From Melieria omissa (lineage: Eukaryota; Arthropoda; Insecta; Diptera; Ulidiidae), in contig OZ020270.1 in assembly GCA_963971225.1 (NCBI GenBank), positions 66,904,932 through 66,968,931 of the forward strand: a DNA stretch of 64,000 nucleotides, read 5' to 3'. A model generated the notes under the pieces. The model was not told the DNA's origin. It was given only the letters and a program-made list of their open reading frames with translations, and searched no databases. Positions 1 to 10,668 of this stretch are shown one piece after another (position 1 is the first letter of the stretch; every line of letters begins with the position of its first letter). Made by a program: the position numbers and the translations under genes.

Positions 1-461
1 CTTTGGCTTCATATTGTTATAGTATTTATAAATCGATTTCTGTAAAAAAAAAAACATTTTTTGAAACCGAAAAACGGGAAAGCCCCCTTAATGATGTCCA
101 ACATCTTAAGCGGCCTTTAGACGGTCGCACATGTTTGCAATCATGTGCGATGGGGGAAATGTGCGATGAGCGTTTACACGGGCAAACATGTGCGCACACT
201 TCAGTTGTCTCGCTGCTGCCAACGAAGCAACATGGTATGCGCTTTCGCATCAATTTCTTTAAATTTGCATAAAAGCACCTCTATGCTGCGTTTCTTTTAA
301 TTTTTATTTTTATATTCTTCACCTTTTACTTTTCACAGTTCGGGATTGTGTCTATACACCTCAAAGAACTCCTTCCATAATATTTAATTTTTTTGCGACG
401 CCATCCTCACTGCTCGCTGTCACCGATCGAATGAAAAAATGCACTATGTGTGTCACACAGC

Positions 462-1388
462 AAACAGTTCACAAGCACCATTCCAGACAGGAACAACTGG
501 GAGGAAAGCTCAACATTCTTAATAGGAAACTCACACCAGATCTACACCGACGGCTCCAAGTTAAACGGAGCTGTTGGTGGAGGCGTCTTTTCAGACTCAC
601 TTAGTATAAATTACTCTTTTAGACTGCCGGACCACTGCAGCGTATTCCAAGCAGAGGTTTCAGCCATTGAAGCTGCCCTGAATTGGATCAAAGAGGGCAG
701 TGTCTCTAGGCGAGATATTAGCATTCTCTCTGACAGCCAAGCGGCTATCAGGGCCCTAGGGTCTCATGTTCTGACTTCCAAAACAGTGATCAGCTGCCGC
801 AAATCTCTTGACGAGATGGCTGAGCAGCTTAAAATCCACCTTATATGGGTGCCTGGTCACAGAGATATCCCGGGGAACTGCAGGGCAGACGAACTGGCTA
901 GACAAGGAACGACTAAGGAGCTATCCTCAGAACTCGCCGGCTTAGGTATTCCATTGAGTACCTGCAAGCTGGTGATAGAGGAAGCGATGACCAAAGCCGC
1001 TAACAATGCATGGGCGGCCTCAGAGACAGGCAAGACAGCGCAACAGATCTGCCCAAAGCTGGACTGGAAGCGCACCAAAAGTCTGCTAAACCTCAATAGG
1101 GGCACGCTCAGGGTTGTTGTCGGAGTCATCACTGGTCACTGTATCCTTGGTAGCCACGCTATCAGATTAGGGCTGGGCCACCTGGCCAACGACTTCTGCA
1201 GAAGCTGCAGAGACATAGAGGAGGAAGAAACAATTCTCCACCTGCTTTGTACTTGTCCTGCTCTTTGTAGGAAACGGAAAAAACATCTAGGGTTTTACCA
1301 TACAGCCAACCTCGCGGACTTATCGGAGGTTGACGCCAAGAGCCTAATACGCTTCATCACCTGCTCGGGCTGGTTTGAGACATCCTAA
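462..1388 (+). pseudogene. LINE ORF2 C-terminus: RNase H and CCHC-like tail
   Basis: An uninterrupted frame of about 308 codons ends at TAA 1386-1388. It begins at the truncation point, so it has no native start. The RNase H domain comes first: YTDGSK, QAEVSAIEA, SDSQAAI and the WVPGH...ADELARQG block supply the D-E-D-(H)-D active-site set. A C-terminal Cys/His segment follows (FCRSC...E...HLLCTCPAL), and then the RFITCSGWF terminal motif common to this LINE group. RNase H removes the RNA strand after target-primed reverse transcription. Endonuclease and RT are absent, so the copy was dead on arrival, although the domain itself is undamaged. Confidence 0.85.
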
Positions 1389-1491
1389 CAACAAATAAAA
1401 GGGGTTAGAGATCCTGTGGTATCACAATGGGCCTAGCTTGGCCTAAGTGAGCTCTCATATGAGAGCTGCCACTACCACCTACCTACCACCC
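462..1491 (+). mobile_element. 5'-truncated non-LTR retrotransposon (LOA/R1/I group)
   Basis: It is bounded by a perfect 13-bp target-site duplication TGTGTCACACAGC at 449-461 and 1492-1504. It contains only the 3' end of ORF2 (RNase H and zinc region) and a 3' UTR ending in ACC-rich repeats. The UTR motif GGCCTAAGTGAGCTC (about 1440) also occurs in reverse at 15245, so this element and the 15.2-20.0 kb LINE are the same or sister families. It inserted into a Harbinger-type MITE. Confidence 0.85.
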
Positions 1492-2078
1492 TGTGTCACA
1501 CAGCCGTTTACACGGTCGCACATGTGCGTCGCGCCGACAGAGAAATAAAAAAACGTTGAAAACCGTCGCACATGTCCGACGACACGAATTTCTTGCGTTT
1601 ACACGGTCATTCTTCTCGTCGCGCCGCACATGATTGCGGACATGTGCGACCGTCTAAAGGCCGCTTTAGCCATGCACAACTCGTATTGGTCTGTGCAGGC
1701 GTCGATCTTTTGCCTAGCCGACTCTTTAAAACCGTCGGGCTGGCTGTTGTCCTCAGCAAGGAAGACTGCCTGGTGTGAGCGCATTAGCCTCTCCCATTAG
1801 GCTTGCAGATTTTTCTGCTTAATTTGGACCAGTGATGTGGTCAAATCCTCAATGGGAGCCGATGCAAATTGTGTGCATAATTGCACGAATCTCTCGGACT
1901 CAAAACCAAATGTGGCAACACTGGGATCGGTTGCTTTGGGACTAGGAGGCTTGGAGCGAGTTTTGAGTGCCTCGCGAGTGACAGGAACTGTCAAATGTGC
2001 CTCAGTCGACTTTGAACTTCTTGGAGAAGGAGACTCCATTTTGTTTATTTGACGCTTGGGGGATCGCTCAACAGGCAT

Positions 2079-2491
2079 TTTAATGGCTTAAAAAAGCTCG
2101 AAAGGGGGTTTAACATTCGTTTGAATACAAATATTAGGCTTATGGGGAATAAACCAGAAATGTTACCGCGTCCGCGCGAACGATAATTTTGAAATGGGGA
2201 AATGTACACGAAAGTGTACAAAATTTTCAATACGAATTTGTATTTCTGTTGAGGATCAAAGTTTACAATTGTGTATGTAAACGCGTCAAGAAATTGGTAT
2301 ATATATTGGGAATAAACAAAAATATTAAACAAGAATTGGGGAAATTATTAATAAACAACAAATTTTTTAATATATAGGAGTATGTGAGTTTGTCTTTATT
2401 TGTATGCAAACGTGAATATATGTTTGTATGTAAAGAGTCAGTGTTTGATAATATATGTATATTAGTGTATTTGTGTTTGTGGGTAATAATA
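2079..2491. other. AT-rich spacer / leader upstream of the gag-like relic
   Basis: No gene is seen. On the minus strand this is the region 5' of the gag-like relic and could be its leader. It is AT-rich with GTATGT/TATATA runs towards 2450. Confidence 0.4.
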
Positions 2492-4640
2492 ACACTGTAC
2501 AACAATTTTGCCGTTTTCAAAAAACCCGCGGAGTTTCTCAACTGTTCCTTATATTTTCGGAGTCGCTGAACCCGAATATGTAATTATTTTTTTCGGGTCA
2601 CCTCTAGTTTGGGTTTTACAGGGTCTTGAAGTTACAAGCTACACCCCAATTAAAAAAATTAATTTAAATGGTTGAACTTATCCTGGTCTAACAATATTAG
2701 TATCAAAAGAAAGAGAATTATGTCTCCAACTCAAATCAAATAATTTTGTTGTAATTATCCTGGCGAAAGGATATAAAAATGTCCTTTTAAGAATGTATGC
2801 TTAAGTATCCTGGTAGTTTTTCTACAAAAAAAATTGAAAAAAATATATTATAAAACCCTTACCATGCACCTACACATTGTGAAATTTCATGTTAATCAGT
2901 CCATTGGTTCAGCTGAAAAAAATGGTTGAAGTTTATTTCAACTCAAAAACTTAAATTATTCCAAAATTTTTCACAGTGCAAACAATTTCAGCTCTTCACA
3001 AAACCCGCCCAGTTTCTGAACTGCTCCTTATAATTCCGGAGCCGCTGATTACGAATATGTAATTTGTTTTTTTGGGTCACCTCTAGTTTGGTTTTTACAA
3101 GGCCTTGAAGTTGCCAGCAACACCCACCTTAAAAACGAATTTAAATGGTTGAACGAATCTTAGTCCAACAATATTAGTATCAAATTAAAGGGAATCAATT
3201 CTTTTGCCCAAAGCCATGTTAATGTCAACTTTACGTTGCATTTTGAACTTGGAAAACGAATTTAAATTGAATTAAACTCATCTTAGTCCAACAATATTGG
3301 TTAGAATAGCCTGAGAAAAATTTCTGATCGAAAATCTAACAAGCGTTGAATAGAAAATGTTATTGCTGAAGCTCTGGTTGCGAAAAACAGAACAATTCTC
3401 CTCTCTTTTCATCTCGAGCTTGGTGCCGTGAAAAATTTAATTAAGGCTTTGGGCTAAGCTGGTAAAGGTTTTCAGTACATAAGAAGTAATTTCCATTGGA
3501 TTAGTGATGCGAAGATTAAAGAAGGTAAACACAAATTAAGTAAATTGTTTATCGTATTTTGATTAAAACTTTCATCTTATATGTAGATATCTCAATTTGT
3601 AAAAATAACATATTTTGTGTTTATGTAGATCTGTAGGTGTTTAAATTTGTCCAAATATACGCGCTTTACTTAAAGAGTATTTGAGAGCAAACTAAGCCAG
3701 ATGACTGCGGCTCGGACTTCATCGTTCTTTTCTTTTCTCTAAAAAACGCTGAAAGAAGCACATGCTCACAAGCACAATTCTAAAAATTAATATACTGTTA
3801 GCTTACCAAATAAGTGTAGTACCAATTACTTGTCCTTGTATTGTATTATATTAAATAAACACGACTAATGCAATATTTTCTAGTTTAAAAATAGTTCAAA
3901 ATATAACGTAAAATTGACATTGACATGGCTTTGGGCAAAAGAATTGATTCCCTTTAATTTGATACTAATATTGTTGGACTAAGATTCGTTCAACCATTTA
4001 AATTCGTTTTTAAGGTGGGTGTTGCTGGCAACTTCAAGGCCTTGTAAAAACCAAACTAGAGGTGACCCAAAAAAACAAATTACATATTCGTAATCAGCGG
4101 CTCCGGAATTATAAGGAGCAGTTCAGAAACTGGGCGGGTTTTGTGAAGAGCTGAAATTGTTTGCACTGTGAAAAATTTTGGAATAACTTAAGTTTTTGAG
4201 TTGAAATAAACTTCAACCATTTTTTTCAGCTGAACCAATGGACTGATTAACATGAAATTTCACAATGTGTTGGTGCATGGTAAGGGTTTTATAATATATT
4301 TTTTTCAATTTTTTTTGTAGAAAAACTTTCAGGATACTTAAGCATACATTCTTAAAAGGACATTTTTATATCCTTTCGCCAGGATAATTACAACAAAATT
4401 ATTTGATTTGAGTTGGAGACATAATTCTCTTTCTTTTGATACTAATATTGTTAGACCAGGATAAGTTCAACCATTTAAATTAATTTTTTTAATTGGGGTG
4501 TAGCTTGTAACTTCAAGACCCTGTAAAACCCAAACTAGAGGTGACCCGAAAAAAATAATTACATATTCGTGTTCAGCGACTCCGAAAATATAAGGAACAG
4601 TTGAGAAACTCCGCGGGTTTTTTTTACTGTTGTACTGTGT
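2492..4640. mobile_element. Foldback element with about 720-bp inverted arms
   Basis: The left arm (about 2517-3245) and right arm (about 3903-4626) are nearly identical in opposite orientation. For example CCGCGGAGTTTCTCAACTG at 2526 returns as its complement ending at 4618. Each arm contains two diverged direct copies of a roughly 480-bp unit (CTCTAGTTTGG and CAACAATATTAGTATCAAA recur at 2604 and 2691, then again at 3081 and 3168). Outer ends are ACACTGTACAACA (2492) and its complement TGTTGTACTGTGT (4640). The central 3245-3903 loop is AT-rich without a coding frame. The arms-and-loop build is that of Foldback-type elements. A target duplication is not clear. Confidence 0.7.
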
Positions 4641-4746
4641 AATTAATTCTTATTTAGTGAACGATTAAAAAATTTTGAGTACAGGTGGGGTGATTTTGTC
4701 CCACTGTATTCGTTTGGGGTGACAACAGCTGTGCACTGAGTATGTA

Positions 4747-5893
4747 CCCTGCCGGCAACTCAACTAACTTTTAACGCACTTTAATCTAACTAATTCTCAA
4801 CTAGTTGTGGTTGATAGTTGGATTATTTTCAATGGAGCCAACTGACTATTTTAACATGGCGATGGCCTAGGCAGTAGTCAATTGTCCGACTCTGCATGAC
4901 TTTTCGACTAACTTGAAGTTAGTTATTCAAAAGTTAGTTAAAAGTTATCTTATTTGTGGTTAGCTATAAACTAATTACATTTCAGTTAACTTCAAGTTTA
5001 CTTTATTTAAATCAGCTATAACTCAACTATTAGTTACGTCTTTATCCATAAAAATGGATATTTCTATGATTGTTATGTAAATTTAAAATTTTTGTATTTC
5101 CTTTTTTATTTGAAAAATGTTTAAATACCTAACAGCTCTTCAAAACACTTGCGAGATGGCCTATTTTTAAAATACCAATCAGCGATTTTTTTTTGAATGC
5201 ATTTTTTTTTTAACAATTTTCTTGGAACAATTTTCTTGGACACTAATATTTTCAATATAAATTCTGTTTTGGCTCTGCACATTAGCAGAGGAACAGGTGG
5301 CTTCTGATTTACCAATATTACATCAATTTAATTTATTTGAATACGAATCCATTTCCTTTTCCAAAAGCCTTCTTAACTTTCTTTTGCTTGCACCTCTCAT
5401 TTTGGCTTAGCTTAAATAATGAAAATTAAAGCAATCACTTGAAATAATTATATAAAATTGTTTAACAATTCACGTTTTTTAATTTAGTTTTACACAATTA
5501 ATTTTATTTCGCTGGACTGCGACCGCACGCACGAGGCTAAAGCACTGATTATGATTTCATAATGCACGAAAGAAAATGACAAATATGTAAAATAAAATTC
5601 CAAAGAGCAAAAAAACAAACAACAATTAACTGTTTTTTTTAATTTCTATGCCACAAACGCACGCATTAAATTTGGGTGGGTTCTGCATTACTTTGCAGTT
5701 AGCTTATAGTTAGTGACATAAAATCGCATAAGAACAAATAGCAATTAACTGTTCTTTAAAATATGCCAAAAAGCAAAAGTTGCATTGTTTTTTGGGAAGT
5801 TCTGCATTACTTTGTAGTTAGCTTATAGTTAGGTCATGAAAGTTAACTAGAAGTGAGTTATTTTTGTAGTCGACTACCGAGTTGCTTGCAGGG
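4747..5893. mobile_element. Unclassified TIR element rich in AGTTAGTT motifs
   Basis: The termini are CCCTGCCGGCAACTC at 4747 and the complement of CCCTGCAAGCAACTCGG ending at 5893. Many copies of GTTAGTT/AACTAAC lie internally in both orientations. No transposase is seen: the only frame (5121-5315, minus, Lys-rich, 64 codons) matches nothing I recognise. Flanking duplications could not be identified, so the superfamily is open. Confidence 0.5.
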
Positions 5894-6540
5894 TTGTGCT
5901 GCTGTTGTTGTGTGTTTGTGCTGTTCTTCTCTGTAGTTTTTTTTTCTCTGCGTCGTGGGTGTGTGTTGTTGTTGTAATGATGATATGCGTTTTTGTTGTT
6001 GCACTACACTGCACTGTACAATATGTCGCGGTGTTTTTTTTTTGTTTTTAATATAAATTTTTGAGTTTTGTGCACTTTTTAGTTATGTATTTTTGTAACA
6101 CTTTTTACTTTGTTTCTTGTGATTAGTTAGTAAGTGTTTCGTTGCACCTTTTTTGTTTATTTGTGTTGTCACTGTTGTCAGTTAGTTGAGACTATGTATG
6201 TGTATTTGTTTGTCACTTTTTCCTTTGTATTTATTTATTATTTTTTTGTGTAACTATGTTTGTTTTCGTTTTGATGTGAGTGTCGTTTCACTTTGAGTTC
6301 ACTTGTTGATTATTTTGTTTTTGAGATTGTTTTTTGTTCACTGTTTTTGAGGTTTGGGGTTTTCGGTCTTTATTCCTCTACGTACGATTGACAAGTGTAT
6401 AAAGAGTACACGAAACATTAAACGATACGACCGGCTGAAGCCGGGGAGCAGAAAATAGTGGGAACATTAATACAAGAGGAGAAGGAAAGATTGGGATTAG
6501 TGATGGGATTGACAGATCACTAAATACAGCACAGTACATC
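5894..6540. repeat. GT-rich low-complexity tract and unassigned spacer
   Basis: From 5894 to about 6360 the plus strand is almost purely T/G (GTTGTTGTTG, TGTGTG, TTTTTGTT). From 6360 to 6540 there is unique-looking sequence. No gene is seen. Confidence 0.6.
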
Positions 6541-6893
6541 TGAACAACGTCATTAGTGGCAGTACCAAGTGCCCTGCTTTACTTAGTCTTATAAACTTCT
6601 TCGTCCCAATCAGAACTACTCGCACAAATAAATTATTTGCAGTAAAGCATTACAAGTCGAACTATGCTTATAATCAACCGCTTGCTAGATCATTAATGCA
6701 ATTAAATAATTTGGCTTGCAGCAATGATGTCGATTTTTCCATTTCAAAACCAAAATTTAAAAAATTAATTAATATGTTTTATACTTAGTCCAATTGTTAG
6801 TCTAATTCTTAAGTAATGTTACATTCTGTATATTTTCTAGCCTGTAGATATTTTGTATTTCGATTGGCTTAAATAAATAAATAAATACTGATT
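6541..6893 (+). mobile_element. 3' fragment of a CR1/Jockey-like LINE
   Basis: The plus frame from about 6578 to a TAG at 6786-6788 encodes a C-terminal tail (RTNKLFAVKHYKSNYAYN, then PLARSLMQLNN) typical of the ends of RNase H-less LINE ORF2 proteins. A 3' UTR follows, ending in a TAAA-repeat tail at 6869-6893. Only the last 70 or so codons remain. It is probably related to the CR1-like LINE at 34190-35890, which also has an A-rich tail. Confidence 0.55.
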
Positions 6894-7180
6894 TACCGAC
6901 ATGTACCGTAGCTTCGTTTTGTTAGTTTAGTAGGTGTGGAAAGTGGGCGTGGCAGATTATGTTATAGCCTATGTTTGCCATAATGGCACGCTGAATCGTT
7001 TGATACCCATATTGCCTTAAAAAACATACCATAGATGAGTTTTGTTACCATAGTGGGCGTAAGAAGGGGGCGTGGTCATTCTCATATATCCTATGTACCA
7101 TTCCCGCAGATAACCAAAGGTTTGGTGCTTATTTCATCTAAATCGGTTTAGTGGTTTTTGCCTGATTGTGGCTCAAAAAA
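6894..7180. repeat. Dispersed repeat with GTGGGCGTGG motifs
   Basis: It contains GTGGGCGTGGC (6945), GTGGGCGTAAG (7052) and GGGGCGTGGTC (7066), plus TCGTTTGATACCCATAT (6998). The last phrase also appears at about 9318 and 48287 at the start of another repeat family. Non-coding. A Helitron-like or other non-autonomous origin is possible but not shown. Confidence 0.4.
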
Positions 7181-7204
7181 TGTCACACTTGTTCGTTTTG
7201 ATTG

Positions 7205-7774
7205 TACAGGGTAGGCCATTTAAAGTGGAAGCATTTGTTTTTGGAAAAAAAATGTTTTTTTTTGTTTTCATCTCGATATTCATTTATTTTGGTCCAAGGA
7301 GAAATTTTCTAGTTAGTTTTTGAAAATGATATCGCGTAAATGGCCACCATTAGCTTTGGCCGCAAAATGTGCCCTTTTTTCGGCATTTTCCATCACTTTT
7401 GCCAGTGTATCGGCCGATATGGCTCTTATTTCGCGGCGTATGTTGGCTCTGAGTTGAGCTAGTGTCCTTGGCTTGTTCGTGTATACCTTGGACTTCAAGT
7501 AGCCCCATAAAAAAAAGTCTGGCGGCGTCAAATCGTCAAACAATTTTGTTTGTTTACGCCTCCATTCAACGTGAAATGTGCCTCGTCTGACATGATGATT
7601 TTTCGCCAAAAGTCACCTTCGTTCTCAGCCATTTCAATGGACCATTTGGCTGTTCCATGGTATAAATTGTCTTGGAATGACGCTTCCAACGCGCTATGTC
7701 ATTAGTCGATGTGACAGCTCTGTCAAAAGTTATAGGGTTACCAGATGCTTCCACTTTAAATGGCCTACCCTGCA
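7205..7774 (-). mobile_element. Mariner/IS630-like element inside a gypsy LTR
   Basis: Terminal inverted repeats CAGGGTAGGCCATTTAAAG (7207) and its complement ending at 7772 flank the element. The left TA is at 7205-7206; the right TA has decayed to CA. On both sides the LTR sequence (GTTCG..TTGATTG to the left, TTTGAAAATAAAAC to the right) joins up with the intact LTR at about 8780-8805, which proves insertion. It shares its TIRs with the copy at 54782-55393. An internally deleted transposase lies inside. Confidence 0.8.
7313..7640 (-). pseudogene. Deleted mariner/IS630-like transposase
   Basis: The C-terminal piece (98 codons, stop at 7313) contains PPDFFLWGYLKSKVY and the GGHLRDIIF end typical of IS630/Tc1-mariner transposases of the HTH (DUF4817-like) group in insects. 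Just upstream, in another frame, comes FWRKIIMSDEAHFTLNG, which carries the first catalytic Asp. The segment between them, with the second catalytic Asp, is missing, and so is the N-terminal DNA-binding part. The protein would have bound the TIRs and cut at TA. This copy cannot do so. Confidence 0.7.
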
Positions 7775-7829
7775 TTTGAAAATAAAACAACTTCAGTTAT
7801 CCAGCGCAACGTAGTAATTTACACTTAAT

Positions 7830-8688
7830 CCTTCCTTAAACCTTCCGGAACTGTTTTTATTACCTTAGCCGCAGGACCTCTTAGAGCCAATATCAGTCTC
7901 CGACCTTTCCTTACATCGGTCCACTAACTCTCCAAAGCAGCCATATCGAATTGTAGTTTGAATGTGTCGAACGACGTAGTATCATCATAAGTAAGTAGGC
8001 ACTGCTATGGCAAAACTTTCCTCAACCGACTGCACCCTTGCTCGCAGCTGTACCTCTCTAAGCCGCTCGTCGATTTTTCTGTTCACCGAATCCTCCAGAC
8101 TGTCAACTCGTTTGTCCCACTTGTCCATTCGCGTCTCAAGATGCTCAACTTTCCCGTTCAGTCTATCGGAAATTTCCTCCACCTTCTGCTCTATGCGCGC
8201 AGAATTTGTCGCCATTTCTCGGTTGCACGCTTCCATTTGCTCCGATATTTCACGGGGCGCCGTTTCCATTCTTGCTATTTCTAGATTTGTCGTTTCGACT
8301 TTTGCCGAAATTTCGAGATTCGCAGTTTCGTTGCCATTTGCGCTGACATTTCGCGATTTTCACGACTGACATTCTCAATTTTCGCAGAAGTTTCCTGAAA
8401 CATGCCTCTCATTGCAACCATAAGCTGGATCATGTCCATTGCTTGTGGTGGCGCAACCGCTGCAGCCGTACTTTGCATCGACGCAGCACCTGCAGGCGAT
8501 TCCTCCACTTTGGCCGACGCCTCGTGTTCTTGCGTTCCGAACTCGTGTGCAGCACAATCGATGCCTCGTGATTCACACGCCTCTCGCAAGCGCAGCTGCA
8601 ACTCCACCTTACCGCCAGCAGTCGGCAAATTCCAGGCAGCCAGCTCCTTCTTCAGCTGGTCCACCTTCAGCAGCTCGAGTTTAACCAT
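7830..8688 (-). pseudogene. Gypsy gag fragment with SAP-like N-terminus
   Basis: It starts at ATG 8688 (VKLELLKVDQLKKELAAWNL), a helix-rich segment that looks like a SAP-type nucleic-acid-binding motif. A spacer follows, then a heptad-type coiled coil (EQKVEEISDRLNGKVEHLE, MDKWDKRVDSLEDSVNRKI) and the start of the gag capsid-like domain (ESFAIAVPTY). A frameshift near 8280 separates the two halves (8281-8688 and 7985-8269), and a further shift lies near 7985. It ends where gag is fused to LTR sequence near 7830. The same domain order is seen in the 20.5-22.7 kb gag. The protein would package the element RNA. The capsid C-half and zinc knuckle are missing. Confidence 0.7.
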
Positions 8689-8754
8689 GTCTGCGTTTTT
8701 ATAATTTTATTTATTTTTTATCTCCAGTAACACAATCCGAACTTCTGACACCAA

Positions 8755-9162
8755 TGTTACGATAATTACTTCACAGGTTCGTTTGGATTGGTTTTGAAAA
8801 TAAAACAACTTCAGTTATTCAGCGCAACGTAGTCTAAACTAACAATCGCTTTATTTACAAATTTACACTTGTTCTACTTTACACTACTACTATTGCATGT
8901 TTCCCCATTGCTTGCTCAACACAGACTCGACTCACTGCGCTGCACACTGCTGCTTTTATACCAGTTTTCTTATCGCGCCGAAGTTTCTTGCAACTTCCAA
9001 TTGGAAAATGCTCGACCATTCTCGCACAGCCCATTTCTCACGAACCTTGCCATATCGGACTATACCAAGCGAATTATACCAGTTTGCCGTACTTCACAGT
9101 GCATGCCTAAAAGTATGCTTGCAAAAGCGTTCATGCGCAGCACAGAGTGCCTTTTCGTTTCA
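8755..9162 (-). repeat. Gypsy 5' LTR (minus orientation)
   Basis: 408 bp, starting TGAAACGAAAAGGCACTC on the minus strand (9162) and ending CGTAACA (8755). A TATAAAAGCAGC-type promoter lies on the minus strand near 8955, and an AATAAAG-type signal near 8850. It matches the LTRs at 20084-20485 and 22698-23099. Confidence 0.85.
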
Positions 9163-9881
9163 GTATACTATAGATTGCTTAGGCGCGATCTTTTACAATC
9201 ATAGGAATTGAATATAAAAATACTTTACTTACTTACTTACTTTTTTTTTGCTTACAACTTTTTATTAGTGCATTTTACGTAGCTAATGTTGTAATAGAAA
9301 GGTATGAAAACTACCTTTCGTTTGATACCCATATCGTGTAAATCAATTGGAGATTAATTGAGTTTTTTTTTTAAACTTTGAACTTTGACCCCGAGCCACG
9401 CCTTTTGTGGGCGTTTCCCAGGCAAAATTTTTAGTTTGTTAGATTCAGGAGTCAACACTCTATCTACAAGCATACTCATTTATTTTTTTCACGAGGGTTC
9501 TCTATACTGGATTTATGCCTCGACGTAAAAGTGGGGTTTTTGGGACATTTTTGTCGAAAACACAGTTTGAATGTATTTTTTTTGTATTGGTGTCTTAAGC
9601 AAATGTGTTGGTCGTTATCTACATACTTGTTGAAGACAGTAAAACAGGGCATTTTTTAAGTAATACGAACGTGGCCACTTAGTAATCGTAATTTGGCCAC
9701 AACCAATTTTTGAAATGCGTGAACAACACCCAACTGAAATAATGTCAGAAATTTTCTGAACATATATATGATTTCCCCAAAATGTAAAAAAATCTATATG
9801 TAACTTGCTAATTCGAATGAAGTTTTTTGGTGCAAATCGAAGAAATTTATTAACGAATGAATAACAGTTCATCAAATATAC

Positions 9882-10307
9882 TGAAACGATAAGACACTCT
9901 GTGCTGAATGCTTTTCTATGCACGAATGCTTTTCCAAGCATACTTTTAGGCATGCACTTTGAAGTACGGCAAATTTGGTATAATTCGCTTCGTATAGTCC
10001 GATATGGCAAGGATGGTTCGCGAAAAGTGATGTGCTTTGCTAGAACAATCGAGATAGAAAGTACAACTGGAATGTGCAAGAAGCTTCGGCGCGATAAGAA
10101 AACTAGTATAAAAGCAGCAGTGGCAGCGCAAGGGGTCGAGTCTGTGTTAAGCAAGCAAAGTGGTAACAAGTCTAGATACAAGCGAAGTGTAAATCTGTAA
10201 ATAAAGTGATAGTTTCTGACTGCGTTTTGCGCTGAATAATTGAAGTTGTTTTATTGTCAAACACAATCAAAACGAACCTTGGAAAACAAACTTGGATTTT
10301 CGTAACA
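9882..10307 (+). mobile_element. Solo gypsy LTR (TSD ATAC)
   Basis: 426-bp LTR starting TGAAACGATAAGACACTCTG and ending TTCGTAACA, flanked by ATAC at 9878-9881 and 10308-10311. TATAAAAGCAGC at about 10107 is the promoter-like box and AATAAAG at about 10200 the polyadenylation signal. The internal region was lost by LTR-LTR recombination. It is a sister of the LTR at 10669 and a diverged relative of the one at 20084. Confidence 0.85.
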
Positions 10308-10334
10308 ATACTGTCATTGAGGAATGTATATGGA

Positions 10335-10654
10335 AAACAAGGCGAATTCATACAGGTGATAGCGTAAGGGCAGCAGCAAGATTTCAATGTATTTTGTTTT
10401 CTGGATTTAGATCGTCAAAATCAGCCAATCAGAACAAAGCTTGCTTCTTCATTTTTAACCCTTTCCGACATGAAAATAAGCCCGTTCCTTATGAATTGTA
10501 TGGGCTGTAGTCCAATATATTGGACATTGTGACTGAAAGGGTTAAACTGCCACAGCTGTATGCAGGCATTTTAACAATTTAGACCTTGTCCACTAGAAAG
10601 AAAAATCGAATTAGTTTATTCAACGCTATCACCTGGTATGTATTCGCCTTGTTT
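10335..10654. mobile_element. Small TIR element (MITE) between two solo LTRs
   Basis: About 30-bp inverted repeats: AAACAAGGCGAATTCATAC at 10335 and the complement of AAACAAGGCGAATACATACC ending at 10654. GGA flanks both ends and may be a 3-bp duplication. 320 bp, non-coding. It carries a nested TTAA-flanked mini-element. Superfamily not assigned. Confidence 0.6.
10459..10541. mobile_element. 83-bp TTAA-flanked mini-MITE
   Basis: TTAA at 10455-10458 and 10542-10545 encloses CCCTTTCCGACATG...GTGACTGAAAGGG, an imperfect palindrome. TTAA plus CCC-starting ends is the piggyBac signature. It shares CCCTTTC with the element at 47483. Confidence 0.6.
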
Positions 10655-10668
10655 GGAAAAAAACATAC

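Larger units (their letters stand above)
109..1665. mobile_element. PIF/Harbinger-type MITE (TSD TTA), carrying a LINE
   Basis: The termini are near-perfect inverted repeats of about 40 bp (AGCGGCCTTTAGACGGTCGC at 109, its complement ending at 1665). They are flanked by TTA at 106-108 and 1666-1668. A 3-bp TWA target duplication is the hallmark of PIF/Harbinger. Subterminal blocks repeat GTTTACACGG and CACATGTGCG in both arms. There is no transposase, and without the nested LINE (462-1491) the element is about 0.5 kb. Precise removal restores the host minus-strand frame, which proves the boundaries. Confidence 0.75.
1..2078 (-). pseudogene. Retroelement gag-like N-terminal relic, split by a MITE
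   Basis: On the minus strand a frame starts at ATG 2078 and opens with a basic, Ser/Pro-rich stretch, followed by a segment ending near 1797 with an in-frame TAA. The same frame then continues (WERLMRSHQAVF, ARQKIDACTDQYELC) to about 1669. There it is cut by the TTA-flanked element at 109-1665. Removing that element and one TTA joins ...ELCMAK directly to MLDIIKGAFPFF (about 108 down to 60) without loss of frame; the frame is then lost in a poly-A tract near 55. The composition resembles the N-terminus of an LTR-retrotransposon gag (BEL/Pao-like is my guess). No zinc knuckle or pol is visible, since the gene runs off the window. It is defective because of the stop, the insertion and the poly-A shift. 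Confidence 0.5.
7181..9162 (-). mobile_element. Ty3/gypsy remnant (5' LTR, gag piece, broken 3' LTR)
   Basis: Minus-oriented. The 5' LTR is at 8755-9162, followed leftward by the primer-binding region TTGGTGTCAGAAGTTCGG (complement near 8745) and gag (8688 down to about 7830). Gag is then fused directly to a remnant of the 3' LTR (7775-7830). The outer part of that LTR (7181-7204, TGTCACACTTGTTCG) has been separated from it by a mariner-like insertion. Most of gag and all of pol are deleted. It belongs to the same family as the element at 20084-23099. Confidence 0.7.

Noticed and set aside
5121..5315. Lys-rich 64-codon minus frame inside the 4747-5893 element
   Set aside because: No motif recognised and AT-rich sequence easily gives such frames. 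Not listed as a gene.
10441..10560. Palindrome TCCAATATATTGGA as a regulatory operator
   Set aside because: It is the centre of a TTAA-flanked mini-MITE, so its symmetry is explained by the element.
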